Shown piece after piece: positions 1 to 9,811 of a stretch of DNA of 21,265 nucleotides (its first letter is position 1; every line of letters begins with the position of its first letter). A program made the translations under genes and the position numbers. Origin of the DNA: Waddliaceae bacterium (GTDB lineage: Bacteria; Chlamydiota; Chlamydiia; Chlamydiales; GCA-2709385). Under the pieces are notes generated by a model. The model ran no database searches, was not told the origin of the DNA, and was given only the letters and a program-made list of their open reading frames with translations. Location: positions 34,102 through 55,366 of the forward strand of contig PAQS01000003.1 in assembly GCA_002709385.1 (NCBI GenBank), read 5' to 3'.

Positions 1-54
1 CCTATATTTTTTTCTTTGCGGGGGAGTTTTTTTGCTTCGCTGCGTTTTATCTTT

Positions 55-3000
55 TTATCTAATAATTTGTAAGCAACGTTTTTGTGATTTGATTTCTTCT
101 AAGTCTTCATGTGATTGGGCAAGTCTTGCTTTTAAAAAGCTCGATAAATCTTGTTGATTTCTCTTTAAGAAAGTACTGAGTTCGTTTTCTGAATGGGTAA
201 GTAGGTGCTCGAGATGGCGTACTCGACATTGCATCATAGCTGAGGAGAAAAGCAAAAGAGCTAAGTCTTTTCTATCTCCACTACTTAAGGTATTGCTTAG
301 GTAGAGACGTTCTCTTTTCTTTGGAGAAGAAGACTCTAATACTCTTCCCTTAGTATCGCAGATATATGCTTCTTGTTTATTTCTATTTTTTGATAAATGT
401 TTTTTAAATGTGAGAGATTCTTCAGCGGATAAAAGAAAGCCGTGAAGACCATCTTCTCTACGAATAATCAAAAGTTCGTGAATAGGTTTTGAGTTTCTTT
501 CTAAGAAGCTTTGAGGGCCAGTACTTTCTTCCCAGTTTCTTAGTAAGTTCTGGCTTACGTGTAAGTTTTTAGAAAAAAGGCCTTCATAATTTTTCCATGG
601 TTCTTTTGCTTCTTTGAGTACTTCATTTAATGCGGTAAAACGATTAAGGTTTGTATTTTCTGAGATGAAATTTTTACATTCAATATCGTTCCAAGGAAGT
701 TCAGGAATTTGCTTCTCTCCTACTTGTAAGCGATCGGTGGAACGTTCGATATCGATATCAATATCTGTAGAAAGTTCTTGTTCTATAGCTTGATCAATTT
801 CTTGAGAATGTTCTACAAGTAGTTCTCCAGTTTCCACTGTATCACCATGAAGAATGACATTTTTTGGCATTGGCACTTCTGAAATTTGTTTTTCTTCCAC
901 AAGAGATTTCAGTTCTTTTTCTAAGCTAAGCAGTTCTTCTTCGGTAAACTTTTCGCTTTTTTCAGCTTCTTCCAGTAACTGTTTTATTTGTGGTAAAACA
1001 GTTTCCCGCTCTAGTAAATCGTTGAGCTCGTTTCTCAACTCTTCAATTTCTTTATCCGTAAATAACTGACTTTTTTGAGCTTCTTCGATTAGACGTTTTG
1101 TTTCTAATTCTAAGCCTTCTTCTGGAGATCCTGTTTTTAGAAATTGTCCCCATTTTTCAAAAAAGCTTCCTTTAGATTGTTTTACAAGGATACTCCGTCC
1201 TTTTTGAGCGATTTCCCTTCTTTTATCAGGTTCTGCTCTTCGTATTTTTTCTAGTACAGCTTCTTCGAGAAGGTTTTTCATGAGTAACTTGGTTCCTTCG
1301 TAATGAGCTTTTATTTCTTCTTCTTCACGATAGATTTCACTCCACTCATAGATATGTTGTACGCTGAGCTTTTCATCATCTGGAATGCCCATTTCTGTTC
1401 GAAGAAATTCTTCAACTTCTTCAGAGATCACAACGGTGAGATACTGCTTACCATCTAATAATTTACGTAGACGCATGGATGCTTGTGCAAGGGTTTCACG
1501 ATCTATACTTGGACGGAAGAGAAGGCATGCTTTAGCTCCATAAGGTAAAGGAAGATCTGCTCCTACACACTGTACTTGTCCGAAATGCGCGATGATCTTG
1601 TCTTTTACAGCACTTTCTTCAAGGCCACATGCTTCGGCTATACTGCTGATATCACTACCGTTTACGAAGCGAGGAGTATCTTCACCCTTCTTCAAAATAG
1701 CTAATTGGGTACTTTCGCTAGCTTGACCATTAGCGTCTTTAAGAGGGTGGTAGTAAAGTACGAAGTCTTTCTCTAATTCGGGGTGTTGAAAGAGAAAATT
1801 GGAAATGTCTTTTGCAACCTCATCATTTCCTCTTCCACGAAAGAGGGGGCCGACATCAATGAGAGCGCTATTTTCTTTTGTCCATTTCTTATCTATGAGC
1901 AAGTTTTCTAAGAGATTTTGTGCTTCACTTGCATTATCTATATGAAGTTCGTTTTTTTCTGAGCAAATTCTTGATGCGAGTTTTAGGGTAGATAGGGAGT
2001 CCCATTGGACATTGGTTGCCCCCCAGGCAGAAAATCCTTTGCGAGTTCCTGAATACCCAAACATTTTCTTTGCCATACTTAGGCGATCTGCTTGAGTTCC
2101 TGAAATTTGTTCGGGGTATTCTTTAACATTTATAAAAACTTTTTCTTTGAGATAAGAGATCAAAATTTTTCGTGCTGCAAGTTTGCCTTCTGCAGTACCT
2201 TTTTTTCGATAAAATTCAAAACGACCGACTAATTCATAAGGATTTTTTTTTGCTAATTTTTCAAGTTCTTCTGCTGTATTCACATCAAATACAGATAAGA
2301 AGTCTTCTGAGAGTGTAGAAAGCTCTTTTTTCTCCAGGCAGTACTGTGCAAATTGATGAGGATCGGCTCGTTCATCCCATTCCCAAAGATAACATTGCAG
2401 TGTTTTGTTGACTGTTTGCCATACTGTTTGAAATTGTGAGGGCTTTGGGGTCCCATTGCCGAGGTAGGGAACTGCAAACTTTTGCTTACCTATTCCGTAT
2501 TTAGCTCCTGCGCTTACAGTAAGAGCTTGGACTAGATACCCATTTTTTCGTAGTTGTCCTCGCATAAACGCAATACGCTCAAGTAGAGCTTCATCATTTA
2601 CTTTTAATTGATCTAAGCATTCTACAAAACCGGGAACGTTTTCAGCTTTTGCGTCATCACCGCTTAAGTATGCATAGAGAGCATCTTTTAGTTCTTTTGA
2701 ATTTGTTTTCAATTCTTCTGCTAAAGAATCGACATAATGTTGACGAATGGAAGGCAAAATTTCTATTTCGTACCTTTCAGGAGAAATGAGCTCTTCTTTA
2801 TTCTCTTCTAGACGAATCAGGTCTTTAATAAGGGCACCATCTTTTGTTCGGATGCTTCCATCTAAGATATTTTCGTAGATATCCCAGCTAAGGTCTAGAC
2901 CTTCACCTTGTTCGCTCACGAGTATTGGGGTATCTAGTGGTAAATTAAGCATATCTTGGTAGTGAAAAATACTATCGAACTCGTCGTAAATAACAGCAGA

Positions 3001-6000
3001 TTCTTCAGCAAATAAGTGTTCTATTTTTAAAAGTTCTTCAATCGCTGCATCTTTAGATTGTTTTTCTTCATCTGTGATATTTTCACACAAAAGAGCTTGA
3101 ATCATCAGGCGTACAATGAGTAAATCATTGGGACGTGCAGCAACAACATTTCCTCGGTCGCGAGCGGTTTCAAGATTTTGTCTTTTTATTTTTAGAACTT
3201 CAGCTGAAGTACATTCACTGCGGTTTAAAGAGAAGCGGTACAAACCTTTCCCACATTTTTCTCGAAGAGTTTGTTCTAAATCTTCAGAAGATGTTCCAAA
3301 TGTTCCTGGTGTCATACATACAACGGATAGCTGCTTGTTGCCTTCTTGAGTACGTGCGTTTAATGCTGCAATTAAGGGGTTAAGAACTTTAGATTTTCCA
3401 AAAGACATGACGAGTTGTAGGACTTTATTAGGTCCTTGTTCTTCCACCATACTTCTAATTGCTGTGATTTGTTCAGGGTAGATCATGAATTTCCCGAGAT
3501 ATTCCATTGCAAGAATACGAATATTTTCTCGAGGATCATAGCAGCGAGCAAGATGTACTTCTTTTCCTAGTTCATGGCTGAAAGTGTTCCATTCATCAGA
3601 ATCTGGAGGCATATTTTGAAGTTTTTCTAATATAGATAGACATCGATCGATTTGATGGAGAGTACTTTTTCCTTCCATACAAGCAATAAGAAGAGATTGA
3701 ATTTCAGGCCATTCTTTTCCAAAGCGCTCTTCTAAATTTTCTTGAAAAAGAAGCTCCACTAGGTCACTCATATTGAGTTCTCTTTTAGAGTAGCCTAAAC
3801 GTTTCATAAGATCGTTCATGTCTGTTGAGCGATTGATACATACAAGAAGCTCTTTTTCAGCATGCAAAATAAAATTACTTAATGTTTCTTTTTTTATCAG
3901 CAATGATTCAGAGAGTTCTATAGATTTTTCTTTCGTGATTGTATAAGATTTTTCACTCCATTTTTCCTTCGCTTGGTTCATTCTCTGGTCAAATCGATTT
4001 AAGATATCTTTTCTGTCATCACTCATTTGCCACTTATCGTGATTCAATATATGAAAAGGGCACTCTTTACTTTCTTTAACATCGAAGAATTGTTTCATGC
4101 CCCCAAGGGGTTGCCTTGAAATTTTTTGCTTTCCTATCTGTGTTTTAAGTGGGGTCCATTGTACGGCATCTTTTACTGGCATGGGAGTAAATCGTCCTGA
4201 CCACCATTGGCTTTTTATGCTTTCGTTTAATCCAATGCTGTTTTCGCTTAAATTTAACTGAGCAATGATCTTAGATGGATCAAAACCTTCTTCAAAGGCC
4301 TCAATACGTATAAATTGAATAAAGTTAATCCAAAGCAAATTTTGTATTTTTTCTTTAGGGAAAGAGTTTTGTAGTGCTAAATCTGGATAGTTCTCATGAT
4401 TTTCTAAGAGTAGTCCTGCAGCCATGATTCTCAAAGCGTGAGCATTTGGGTGATGATCTACTTTTTCTAGAGATATTTTTGTGGTAAGTTTTTTATTTTC
4501 ATCAAATTCAAAGCTATCTCCAGATTCTATAATGCGAAGAAGTAGTTCTCGTTCTTTTTCTGTGTATGGTCTTTGTATTTTTGACTTCCACATCAACTTA
4601 AGAGCTGATTGATAGTCTTTTCGAGGGCGCATTAGATAGTGAAATACGCTATGTAAGTTTTCTTCACATGTTTTAGGTTTGAGTTTCCAATGAACACTTT
4701 CGGTATCGATATCCATAAGTAAGAAAGAGTTTCCTGAGCCTTTTCTTTTTCCTTCAAATGTCCATTCAATTTTCTTACAACCATCTTTATCGATTTTTGC
4801 AAAGTCTGTATGGTTACAATCAGCTACAAGCATAGATAGATTTTTGACTTTAGAATCCTCTCCAGAAGTTTTTTCTAGTAATAAAGTACGAACGTAGTTT
4901 CCTCTTATTTTTCCACTTGGACTGCTCTTCAATCGATATGAAGGATGATTTTCTAGTACCCAATGATTTCCATGTTTGTTGAAGGTAATAAGTTTGCCTG
5001 TTTTTGCATCATGACAAGGTAGGGTGACTTTTTGAGCATTTCCTTCACGGTCAACAAAGCATAAAAGATGAGCTGGGTCTACTAAATCTAGAAAAGGAAT
5101 ACAATCATCCGGAATCGGATTACAGTCTTCGATCGTTTTTCCATCGTTTGTGAGTGCTTTTCTGGAACCAGTAGGGAGTAGATAAAGATCGTCTCTTTCT
5201 TCGGAATAGCTGCGGATTTTCCCTTCAGTATTTACTAAATATTCGTACACTGTGTCGTAGTTGCCGTTTACTCCTTTGTATTCTTTCGAAGTGATAAAAA
5301 GGGTTCCATTTTCTCCTTCCCAGTACAAGAAATTTTGACCTCTTAGTGAAAGAGGAAGGAAATTTTCTTTTACATAAGGGGATTCTTGCAAAGTATAGCG
5401 AATATTATTTTTTTTCATTGTTATGAGAAACTCTTCTTTATTTTTCTCATTTTCTCTGAGTTCAATACCTCTGTAATTTTTATTTTGTATAAGGAAACTA
5501 CTTCCTACCCGCTTTACAAGAAGATTTGCTTCTAAATTACCAATATCTTTAAAACATGGAATTTTCGCTGTATCAATACTCTCTTTAAATACTTGCTCAC
5601 CTGATATTGTTCCGGTATATAAGTCGATTTCTTGTCTGTCTACTTCATTTAAAATGTTTTCTAATAAGTGTTTTTCTTTTTCTAAAAGTTCAGCCCAAGT
5701 GTGTAGTTGCTGGTCTGCAGCTAAACGAACTTCACCTGCGGTAGATCCTTTCCCTTCTTCGAGACAAAGCTGAAAAGTCTTTGCCCAAAGTTCAAGTTCT
5801 TCTTGATTACGCTTGCTTTCAGGAACATTTTCGAAAGAAGCTAAAGCTTCTGCTACAAGAGATCCTAGACTAGCATCAAGGTTTGTATAAGCTTTTTGAG
5901 GAGAAAAAGAATTCTCATTTTTTGTAAAAGTTTCGATGAGTTTAATGAGGGTTTTTCTTCTTTGGAAATCCAGTTTTTCTAAAGATTCTGTCATAGATGA

Positions 6001-9000
6001 AGAGTCTTTTAGCTCTCTCTGTACAATGCGAAAAAGACGATGTGTGGATAAAATACGGTAGGCAAGGTCTGAATGATCTTTTTTAGAGTCTTTTTGCATT
6101 TTGATTTGTTTTGACAATTCATTATGGATAAATTCTTTCCACTTTTGCATTAAAGCAGGATCGGTTTTTAGCTCTTGGATGAAAGATGATTGTTCTAAGT
6201 AGTAGAAGGCATGTTCTCGATTTTCTGATATCTCAAGCATGCTTTCGTAAGAATTTAAAAACTCTAATATTCTATGGAAGCGTATTTCAGGAGCTTCATG
6301 TTTTCTAAGTAAGGCATAGAATTGTTGAGCGTTTTTCTTGGAGTTTTCTTCTAAATCTAAACTTTGTGAAAGAGCAGATAATTGATTTGCTGGTACTTTC
6401 TCTTCTAAGTTACTGAGTGTATTTCTTTCATGATATCGTGTGATATTTAAAGAGGAAGCTTCTTCTATAATTGGAACTCCGTCAGAATCTAAAATTTCTA
6501 TAGTAATACCATCTGGTGCTTTTGTGAGTTGAACGATCTCTTCTTCGTAGTCTCTATTCCACTTTTCATCTTTTCCTTGGATAGCCCATAAACATTGACG
6601 ACACATTTTTTGTAAAGAGTCGATATAAGTGCAATCGTTGAGAGCGCTGAGTTTTTTGCCTTCTTCTGTTTCAGAATAGTTTGGAATGGCTATTTCAGAA
6701 CTACTGTAGTTTTGATTCCCCATTTGAATAGAAAAACTGTATTGACTACTGTTAATTTTTGATTCGAGAAGGGTGTTCCCACAGTGAGATTTTGTTGTGT
6801 AAGGGTTGTTTACAATTTGAGTATTAGAGGGGCGTAGAGCGTTTAGGTCGCTCATTTCAGGTAGTGCACTTAATGCTGTTTCGTAGGGCTGAAAAGATAA
6901 GTTTTCAGGAAAGTCTATATTGAGTTTATCTTGGTACTTTTCGCAAAACTTTTGGAGCTTTTTACTTATACTTATGATATCACGATAAGATTCTGGGTCT
7001 TTTATATTCTCTTTAGAAATAAACCCCCAATCGCCCTTCAATCCAAAAAGCTTTTCTAAGTCATTACTACTTTTGTCACCAAAAAACTCTTTTTTACACA
7101 AATCTGTATCTGGAAAAGAGTCGATTGTTTCTTTTAGTTTTGTGAAAAGATCATCTACTAATTCGACTTGTTTTTGGTTGTGTTTAGCTTTTATTTGATT
7201 TCGCTTTTCAAGTTCTTCTAGGAAGGAGTGAGGAGCTGTTTCTAGTGCTTCTTGTGCCTCAATGTATTTCATTTTATAAGCGAAAATATAAGTCTCATCT
7301 AATTGTTTTATCTCTAAAAAGTGCTTTTGAAGATCGTAACCTAAGCCTTTCCATAAAAGGTATGAGGAACTCATTTTCTCCCAAGATTTTGTGTCTGCAT
7401 ATCGAACAGCTTCTTTACTAATTCCTTCAGAAAATAGAGGAACTAGTGGAGAATCTTTTGGGAGAGGTTTGTGTAAGTTTTCTAAATTTTGAATGAGTTC
7501 TCGCCATTCTTTTCTTAGTTCAGAAGAACACGAAAGATCTTTTTTTCCTGTAGGAGAAAGAAGGTAGTTTTTGAAAAAGTCGGTATATACTGGGTAGGAA
7601 GAGAGTTTTCCTTCATCTTTTCTTCCTTTAATCCCTTTTTCGTGTTTTACCGCTATTTCATAGGTAAATGCATAAATCTTAGCCATATCCAGAATTTGCA
7701 AAGGAGTGGCCTGCTTGGTATTTTGAATCGTGCTACTAATGACTTCCATTAGCTCGGAAAGAAGTGTTTGCCAATTTTGAAACTCTTCTGGAGAGAGTTT
7801 TTGCTTTTTTAAATATTGATCTAAGTGACCTTTTTCAAATAAGGCGAGGTGTAAATAGGCAAAAGCATTGAGAGGTTCTTTTTTATCAGAATTAATGAAA
7901 TAGGCTCTCTCTTTTATGTCGCGCACTTTCTCTATAACTTGAGAGGGAGTACCATTAAGTTCCGTTAGTAGAGGAATATTGTCTGTTTGTATATGTGGTT
8001 TTGTGGAAGCAGGACTTTTATTTGCATTCAGATTTTCACTAAATAAGGTAAGAGAAGAAGGAAAATTTTCTTCTATTGTTTCTCTTCCTAATCGAAGTTC
8101 TGTAAAATTTTCAATTTTGTCGATATTTTCATCTAAGCCAAGTTTGAGATCTGATACGCGAAGAATAAGCTGTGGGAGGGTTGCGATAAGAGTTTTGTAC
8201 TCTCGTTTAGGTAACTGATCTGCTACTTTATTTTTTCCTAAATTTTCACAAAACTCTTCCAAGCCACGCTCAAGGGTTTCTACTTGTAAAGCGTAATCTT
8301 CAGCACTGAAGTTTTCAGGAGAGTTACAAAGTTTAGCTAAGGAGGTCAGTGCTGATAAATGCAGCATGGTATCTTGGGCGTAATATTTTTTGGTTTTTCC
8401 TTGGGTTCTTAATGAGGCAACAAGAACCATCCACGCGCAGTTACCTGATCTTTGTCCTGTGATAAGATTTGAGGATCGAGTTTCTTTACCAAGTTGCTTT
8501 TTCAACACATCTTCATAAATGTATTTGTCTTGGTAAGATTCTTCTTCTACATCTGCTAACCCTTCTAAAAGACGTCCTTCTAATAATTGAGAAAGTACAT
8601 CGTTTATACGGGCTTGTTTCACATTTTTCCACTCTAAGAAGACAGGTGCCTTAATGACACAAGGGTTATTACGATCACAAAAATATTTATGGTAATGTAT
8701 TCCGGCTCCTGTATTGATGATGCGAAAGCGATATTTATTTTTGCTCGTTCGAGTGACTTCATAAAGAATACTATGACCACTAGATTTATCTTGAGCATCC
8801 CAGCCTCCTGGAAATAAATGAGTTTCTCCAGATTTCATCTTTTCAATATCTGCAGCCCATTCATTTTTTATTGGGATAGATGCGTTTTCTCGTTCTGCTC
8901 TATTTTTTGTTTGTTCTAGTGTGCTTTCTATAATCTTATGTCGTTCATGTAACTTTTCATAACGTTCGGTTTCTTTTTCGCCGTTTATAGAGCTCTGTTT

Positions 9001-9618
9001 AAGCAGACTTAAAAAAAGTAAGGACGATTTGGAATCACTCATACCTTCAAGTCCTTCATAATTTCCAGTAATTCCTTTTAAAGTACCTTTGCCATAACGA
9101 TCTGCAAAAATCTGGAAAGGAAAACGAGGGTCTTGGAGGCTTTTGATAGGCTCTTGTTCAAACATAGAAAAGGAAAATAAATCTTCTTCGTCTTCTAAGT
9201 GTTTTATTGATAAATGCTTAAGAATTTCATCAAATTTCGCCTGAGAGGAAAGACTTAGGTTTTGTACATCAAAATGTTGTTGAATGAGTTCGCGGTGAGG
9301 ATTTAGAGCTGCTTGCATATCTTCTTCGGAAGCAACGAAATGTGCTAATTTTTTAAAAAATTTAGCATTAAGTTTTAAGACTGGAGAAAAAAAGTGTTTT
9401 AAGTGGGTGATGACAATGATTTTTCTTTTCTTGATACTTCTCGTAAATCTTTGAGAAAGAGAGGGAGGCGGAGAGCTAATAAACGATAAGGCAAGATCAT
9501 TTACTCTTCTGTCTAGCTCACAGTACTCTTGCTCCCACTTGACATATTTTCTTTTACAGTACTTTTGACAGGATTTTAATCCGACATATAAAGAATGTTG
9601 AAGATTTGATATATCCAT
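55..9618 (-). CDS. Giant DUF3638/DUF3645-like protein (3,187 aa) with helicase-like core and N-terminal His/Cys module
   Basis: The C-terminal third matches my memory of the eukaryote-type DUF3638/DUF3645 family. A Walker A-like MSFGKSK is at residues 2071-2077 (family usually GEGKS), and a Walker B-like DEFD at 2212-2215. An AVPY segment of DUF3645 type lies near 2383, DVGPLFRGRGNDEVA near 2588, GADLPLP at 2686-2692 and QASMRLRKL, resembling helicase motif VI, at 2712-2720. This suggests an ATP-dependent remodelling or helicase-like motor; the substrate is unknown. The N-terminal part has GGWDAQDKSSGHS (His282), NTGAGIHYH (302-310) and QRSGNCAW (Cys394), which look like hydrolase motifs. Residues 2843-2911 are two charged helical repeats about 38 residues apart. 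I see no signal peptide and no clear membrane helix, so it is cytoplasmic or delivered by a leaderless route. The ATG at 9616-9618 has no good Shine-Dalgarno, so the start is likely but not certain. It is transcribed alone, divergent from the 257-aa gene. Family assignment is from memory of motifs, not a search. Confidence 0.85.
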   Translation of the reverse strand: MDISNLQHSLYVGLKSCQKYCKRKYVKWEQEYCELDRRVNDLALSFISSPPPSLSQRFTRSIKKRKIIVITHLKHFFSPVLKLNAKFFKKLAHFVASEEDMQAALNPHRELIQQHFDVQNLSLSSQAKFDEILKHLSIKHLEDEEDLFSFSMFEQEPIKSLQDPRFPFQIFADRYGKGTLKGITGNYEGLEGMSDSKSSLLFLSLLKQSSINGEKETERYEKLHERHKIIESTLEQTKNRAERENASIPIKNEWAADIEKMKSGETHLFPGGWDAQDKSSGHSILYEVTRTSKNKYRFRIINTGAGIHYHKYFCDRNNPCVIKAPVFLEWKNVKQARINDVLSQLLEGRLLEGLADVEEESYQDKYIYEDVLKKQLGKETRSSNLITGQRSGNCAWMVLVASLRTQGKTKKYYAQDTMLHLSALTSLAKLCNSPENFSAEDYALQVETLERGLEEFCENLGKNKVADQLPKREYKTLIATLPQLILRVSDLKLGLDENIDKIENFTELRLGRETIEENFPSSLTLFSENLNANKSPASTKPHIQTDNIPLLTELNGTPSQVIEKVRDIKERAYFINSDKKEPLNAFAYLHLALFEKGHLDQYLKKQKLSPEEFQNWQTLLSELMEVISSTIQNTKQATPLQILDMAKIYAFTYEIAVKHEKGIKGRKDEGKLSSYPVYTDFFKNYLLSPTGKKDLSCSSELRKEWRELIQNLENLHKPLPKDSPLVPLFSEGISKEAVRYADTKSWEKMSSSYLLWKGLGYDLQKHFLEIKQLDETYIFAYKMKYIEAQEALETAPHSFLEELEKRNQIKAKHNQKQVELVDDLFTKLKETIDSFPDTDLCKKEFFGDKSSNDLEKLFGLKGDWGFISKENIKDPESYRDIISISKKLQKFCEKYQDKLNIDFPENLSFQPYETALSALPEMSDLNALRPSNTQIVNNPYTTKSHCGNTLLESKINSSQYSFSIQMGNQNYSSSEIAIPNYSETEEGKKLSALNDCTYIDSLQKMCRQCLWAIQGKDEKWNRDYEEEIVQLTKAPDGITIEILDSDGVPIIEEASSLNITRYHERNTLSNLEEKVPANQLSALSQSLDLEENSKKNAQQFYALLRKHEAPEIRFHRILEFLNSYESMLEISENREHAFYYLEQSSFIQELKTDPALMQKWKEFIHNELSKQIKMQKDSKKDHSDLAYRILSTHRLFRIVQRELKDSSSMTESLEKLDFQRRKTLIKLIETFTKNENSFSPQKAYTNLDASLGSLVAEALASFENVPESKRNQEELELWAKTFQLCLEEGKGSTAGEVRLAADQQLHTWAELLEKEKHLLENILNEVDRQEIDLYTGTISGEQVFKESIDTAKIPCFKDIGNLEANLLVKRVGSSFLIQNKNYRGIELRENEKNKEEFLITMKKNNIRYTLQESPYVKENFLPLSLRGQNFLYWEGENGTLFITSKEYKGVNGNYDTVYEYLVNTEGKIRSYSEERDDLYLLPTGSRKALTNDGKTIEDCNPIPDDCIPFLDLVDPAHLLCFVDREGNAQKVTLPCHDAKTGKLITFNKHGNHWVLENHPSYRLKSSPSGKIRGNYVRTLLLEKTSGEDSKVKNLSMLVADCNHTDFAKIDKDGCKKIEWTFEGKRKGSGNSFLLMDIDTESVHWKLKPKTCEENLHSVFHYLMRPRKDYQSALKLMWKSKIQRPYTEKERELLLRIIESGDSFEFDENKKLTTKISLEKVDHHPNAHALRIMAAGLLLENHENYPDLALQNSFPKEKIQNLLWINFIQFIRIEAFEEGFDPSKIIAQLNLSENSIGLNESIKSQWWSGRFTPMPVKDAVQWTPLKTQIGKQKISRQPLGGMKQFFDVKESKECPFHILNHDKWQMSDDRKDILNRFDQRMNQAKEKWSEKSYTITKEKSIELSESLLIKKETLSNFILHAEKELLVCINRSTDMNDLMKRLGYSKRELNMSDLVELLFQENLEERFGKEWPEIQSLLIACMEGKSTLHQIDRCLSILEKLQNMPPDSDEWNTFSHELGKEVHLARCYDPRENIRILAMEYLGKFMIYPEQITAIRSMVEEQGPNKVLQLVMSFGKSKVLNPLIAALNARTQEGNKQLSVVCMTPGTFGTSSEDLEQTLREKCGKGLYRFSLNRSECTSAEVLKIKRQNLETARDRGNVVAARPNDLLIVRLMIQALLCENITDEEKQSKDAAIEELLKIEHLFAEESAVIYDEFDSIFHYQDMLNLPLDTPILVSEQGEGLDLSWDIYENILDGSIRTKDGALIKDLIRLEENKEELISPERYEIEILPSIRQHYVDSLAEELKTNSKELKDALYAYLSGDDAKAENVPGFVECLDQLKVNDEALLERIAFMRGQLRKNGYLVQALTVSAGAKYGIGKQKFAVPYLGNGTPKPSQFQTVWQTVNKTLQCYLWEWDERADPHQFAQYCLEKKELSTLSEDFLSVFDVNTAEELEKLAKKNPYELVGRFEFYRKKGTAEGKLAARKILISYLKEKVFINVKEYPEQISGTQADRLSMAKKMFGYSGTRKGFSAWGATNVQWDSLSTLKLASRICSEKNELHIDNASEAQNLLENLLIDKKWTKENSALIDVGPLFRGRGNDEVAKDISNFLFQHPELEKDFVLYYHPLKDANGQASESTQLAILKKGEDTPRFVNGSDISSIAEACGLEESAVKDKIIAHFGQVQCVGADLPLPYGAKACLLFRPSIDRETLAQASMRLRKLLDGKQYLTVVISEEVEEFLRTEMGIPDDEKLSVQHIYEWSEIYREEEEIKAHYEGTKLLMKNLLEEAVLEKIRRAEPDKRREIAQKGRSILVKQSKGSFFEKWGQFLKTGSPEEGLELETKRLIEEAQKSQLFTDKEIEELRNELNDLLERETVLPQIKQLLEEAEKSEKFTEEELLSLEKELKSLVEEKQISEVPMPKNVILHGDTVETGELLVEHSQEIDQAIEQELSTDIDIDIERSTDRLQVGEKQIPELPWNDIECKNFISENTNLNRFTALNEVLKEAKEPWKNYEGLFSKNLHVSQNLLRNWEESTGPQSFLERNSKPIHELLIIRREDGLHGFLLSAEESLTFKKHLSKNRNKQEAYICDTKGRVLESSSPKKRERLYLSNTLSSGDRKDLALLLFSSAMMQCRVRHLEHLLTHSENELSTFLKRNQQDLSSFLKARLAQSHEDLEEIKSQKRCLQIIR

Positions 9619-9645
9619 GATAAATAGCTAGTTTGTTTTTTTACT

Positions 9646-9676
9646 ATTTTAACATTTATTATTAATAATAAATGTT
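9646..9676 (-). promoter_or_regulatory. Perfect 26-bp palindrome beside the -10 of the giant gene; candidate operator
   Basis: Bases 9651-9676 form an uninterrupted inverted repeat with 13-base arms (AACATTTATTATT and its exact complement). On the minus strand a TAAAAT hexamer at 9646-9651 sits about 27 bases before the giant gene's ATG, a reasonable -10 position. The palindrome would then fill the spacer and -35 region, where a dimeric repressor or activator would bind. It is followed on the plus strand by a seven-T run, so it could also fold as a low-GC terminator-like hairpin. No plus-strand gene precedes it, which makes the operator reading more attractive. The palindrome is certain; its function is inferred. 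Confidence 0.4.
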
Positions 9677-9743
9677 TTTTTGTTTTATTTTTTTTGATAA
9701 AGCTGGAAGCGTAAAAAATGAGAAAGATATTTGTTTAAATGTC

Positions 9744-9772
9744 TTGATATTAAGCTCTTAGCATGATAGAAA
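9744..9772 (+). promoter_or_regulatory. Weak candidate promoter for the 257-aa gene
   Basis: TTGATA at 9744-9749 and TAGAAA at 9767-9772 are separated by 17 bases, upstream of the GTG at 9812. The -35 matches the sigma-70 consensus well and the -10 only moderately. This is the best pair I can find in the divergent intergenic region for the plus strand. Such matches are common in AT-rich DNA. Confidence 0.25.
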
Positions 9773-9811
9773 AATTTTACTCTTTTATTTTATCTTTTCG
9801 AGGCGTTTCCA

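Noticed and set aside
1-54. Possible terminator downstream of the giant gene
   Set aside because: Read on the minus strand, no stem of useful length followed by a T-run is visible in the 54 bases available. The true terminator may lie outside the window.
854-8654. Short plus-strand open frames inside the giant gene
   Set aside because: They are 61-82 codons long, lie opposite a continuous 3,187-codon frame, and show no ribosome site or recognisable product.
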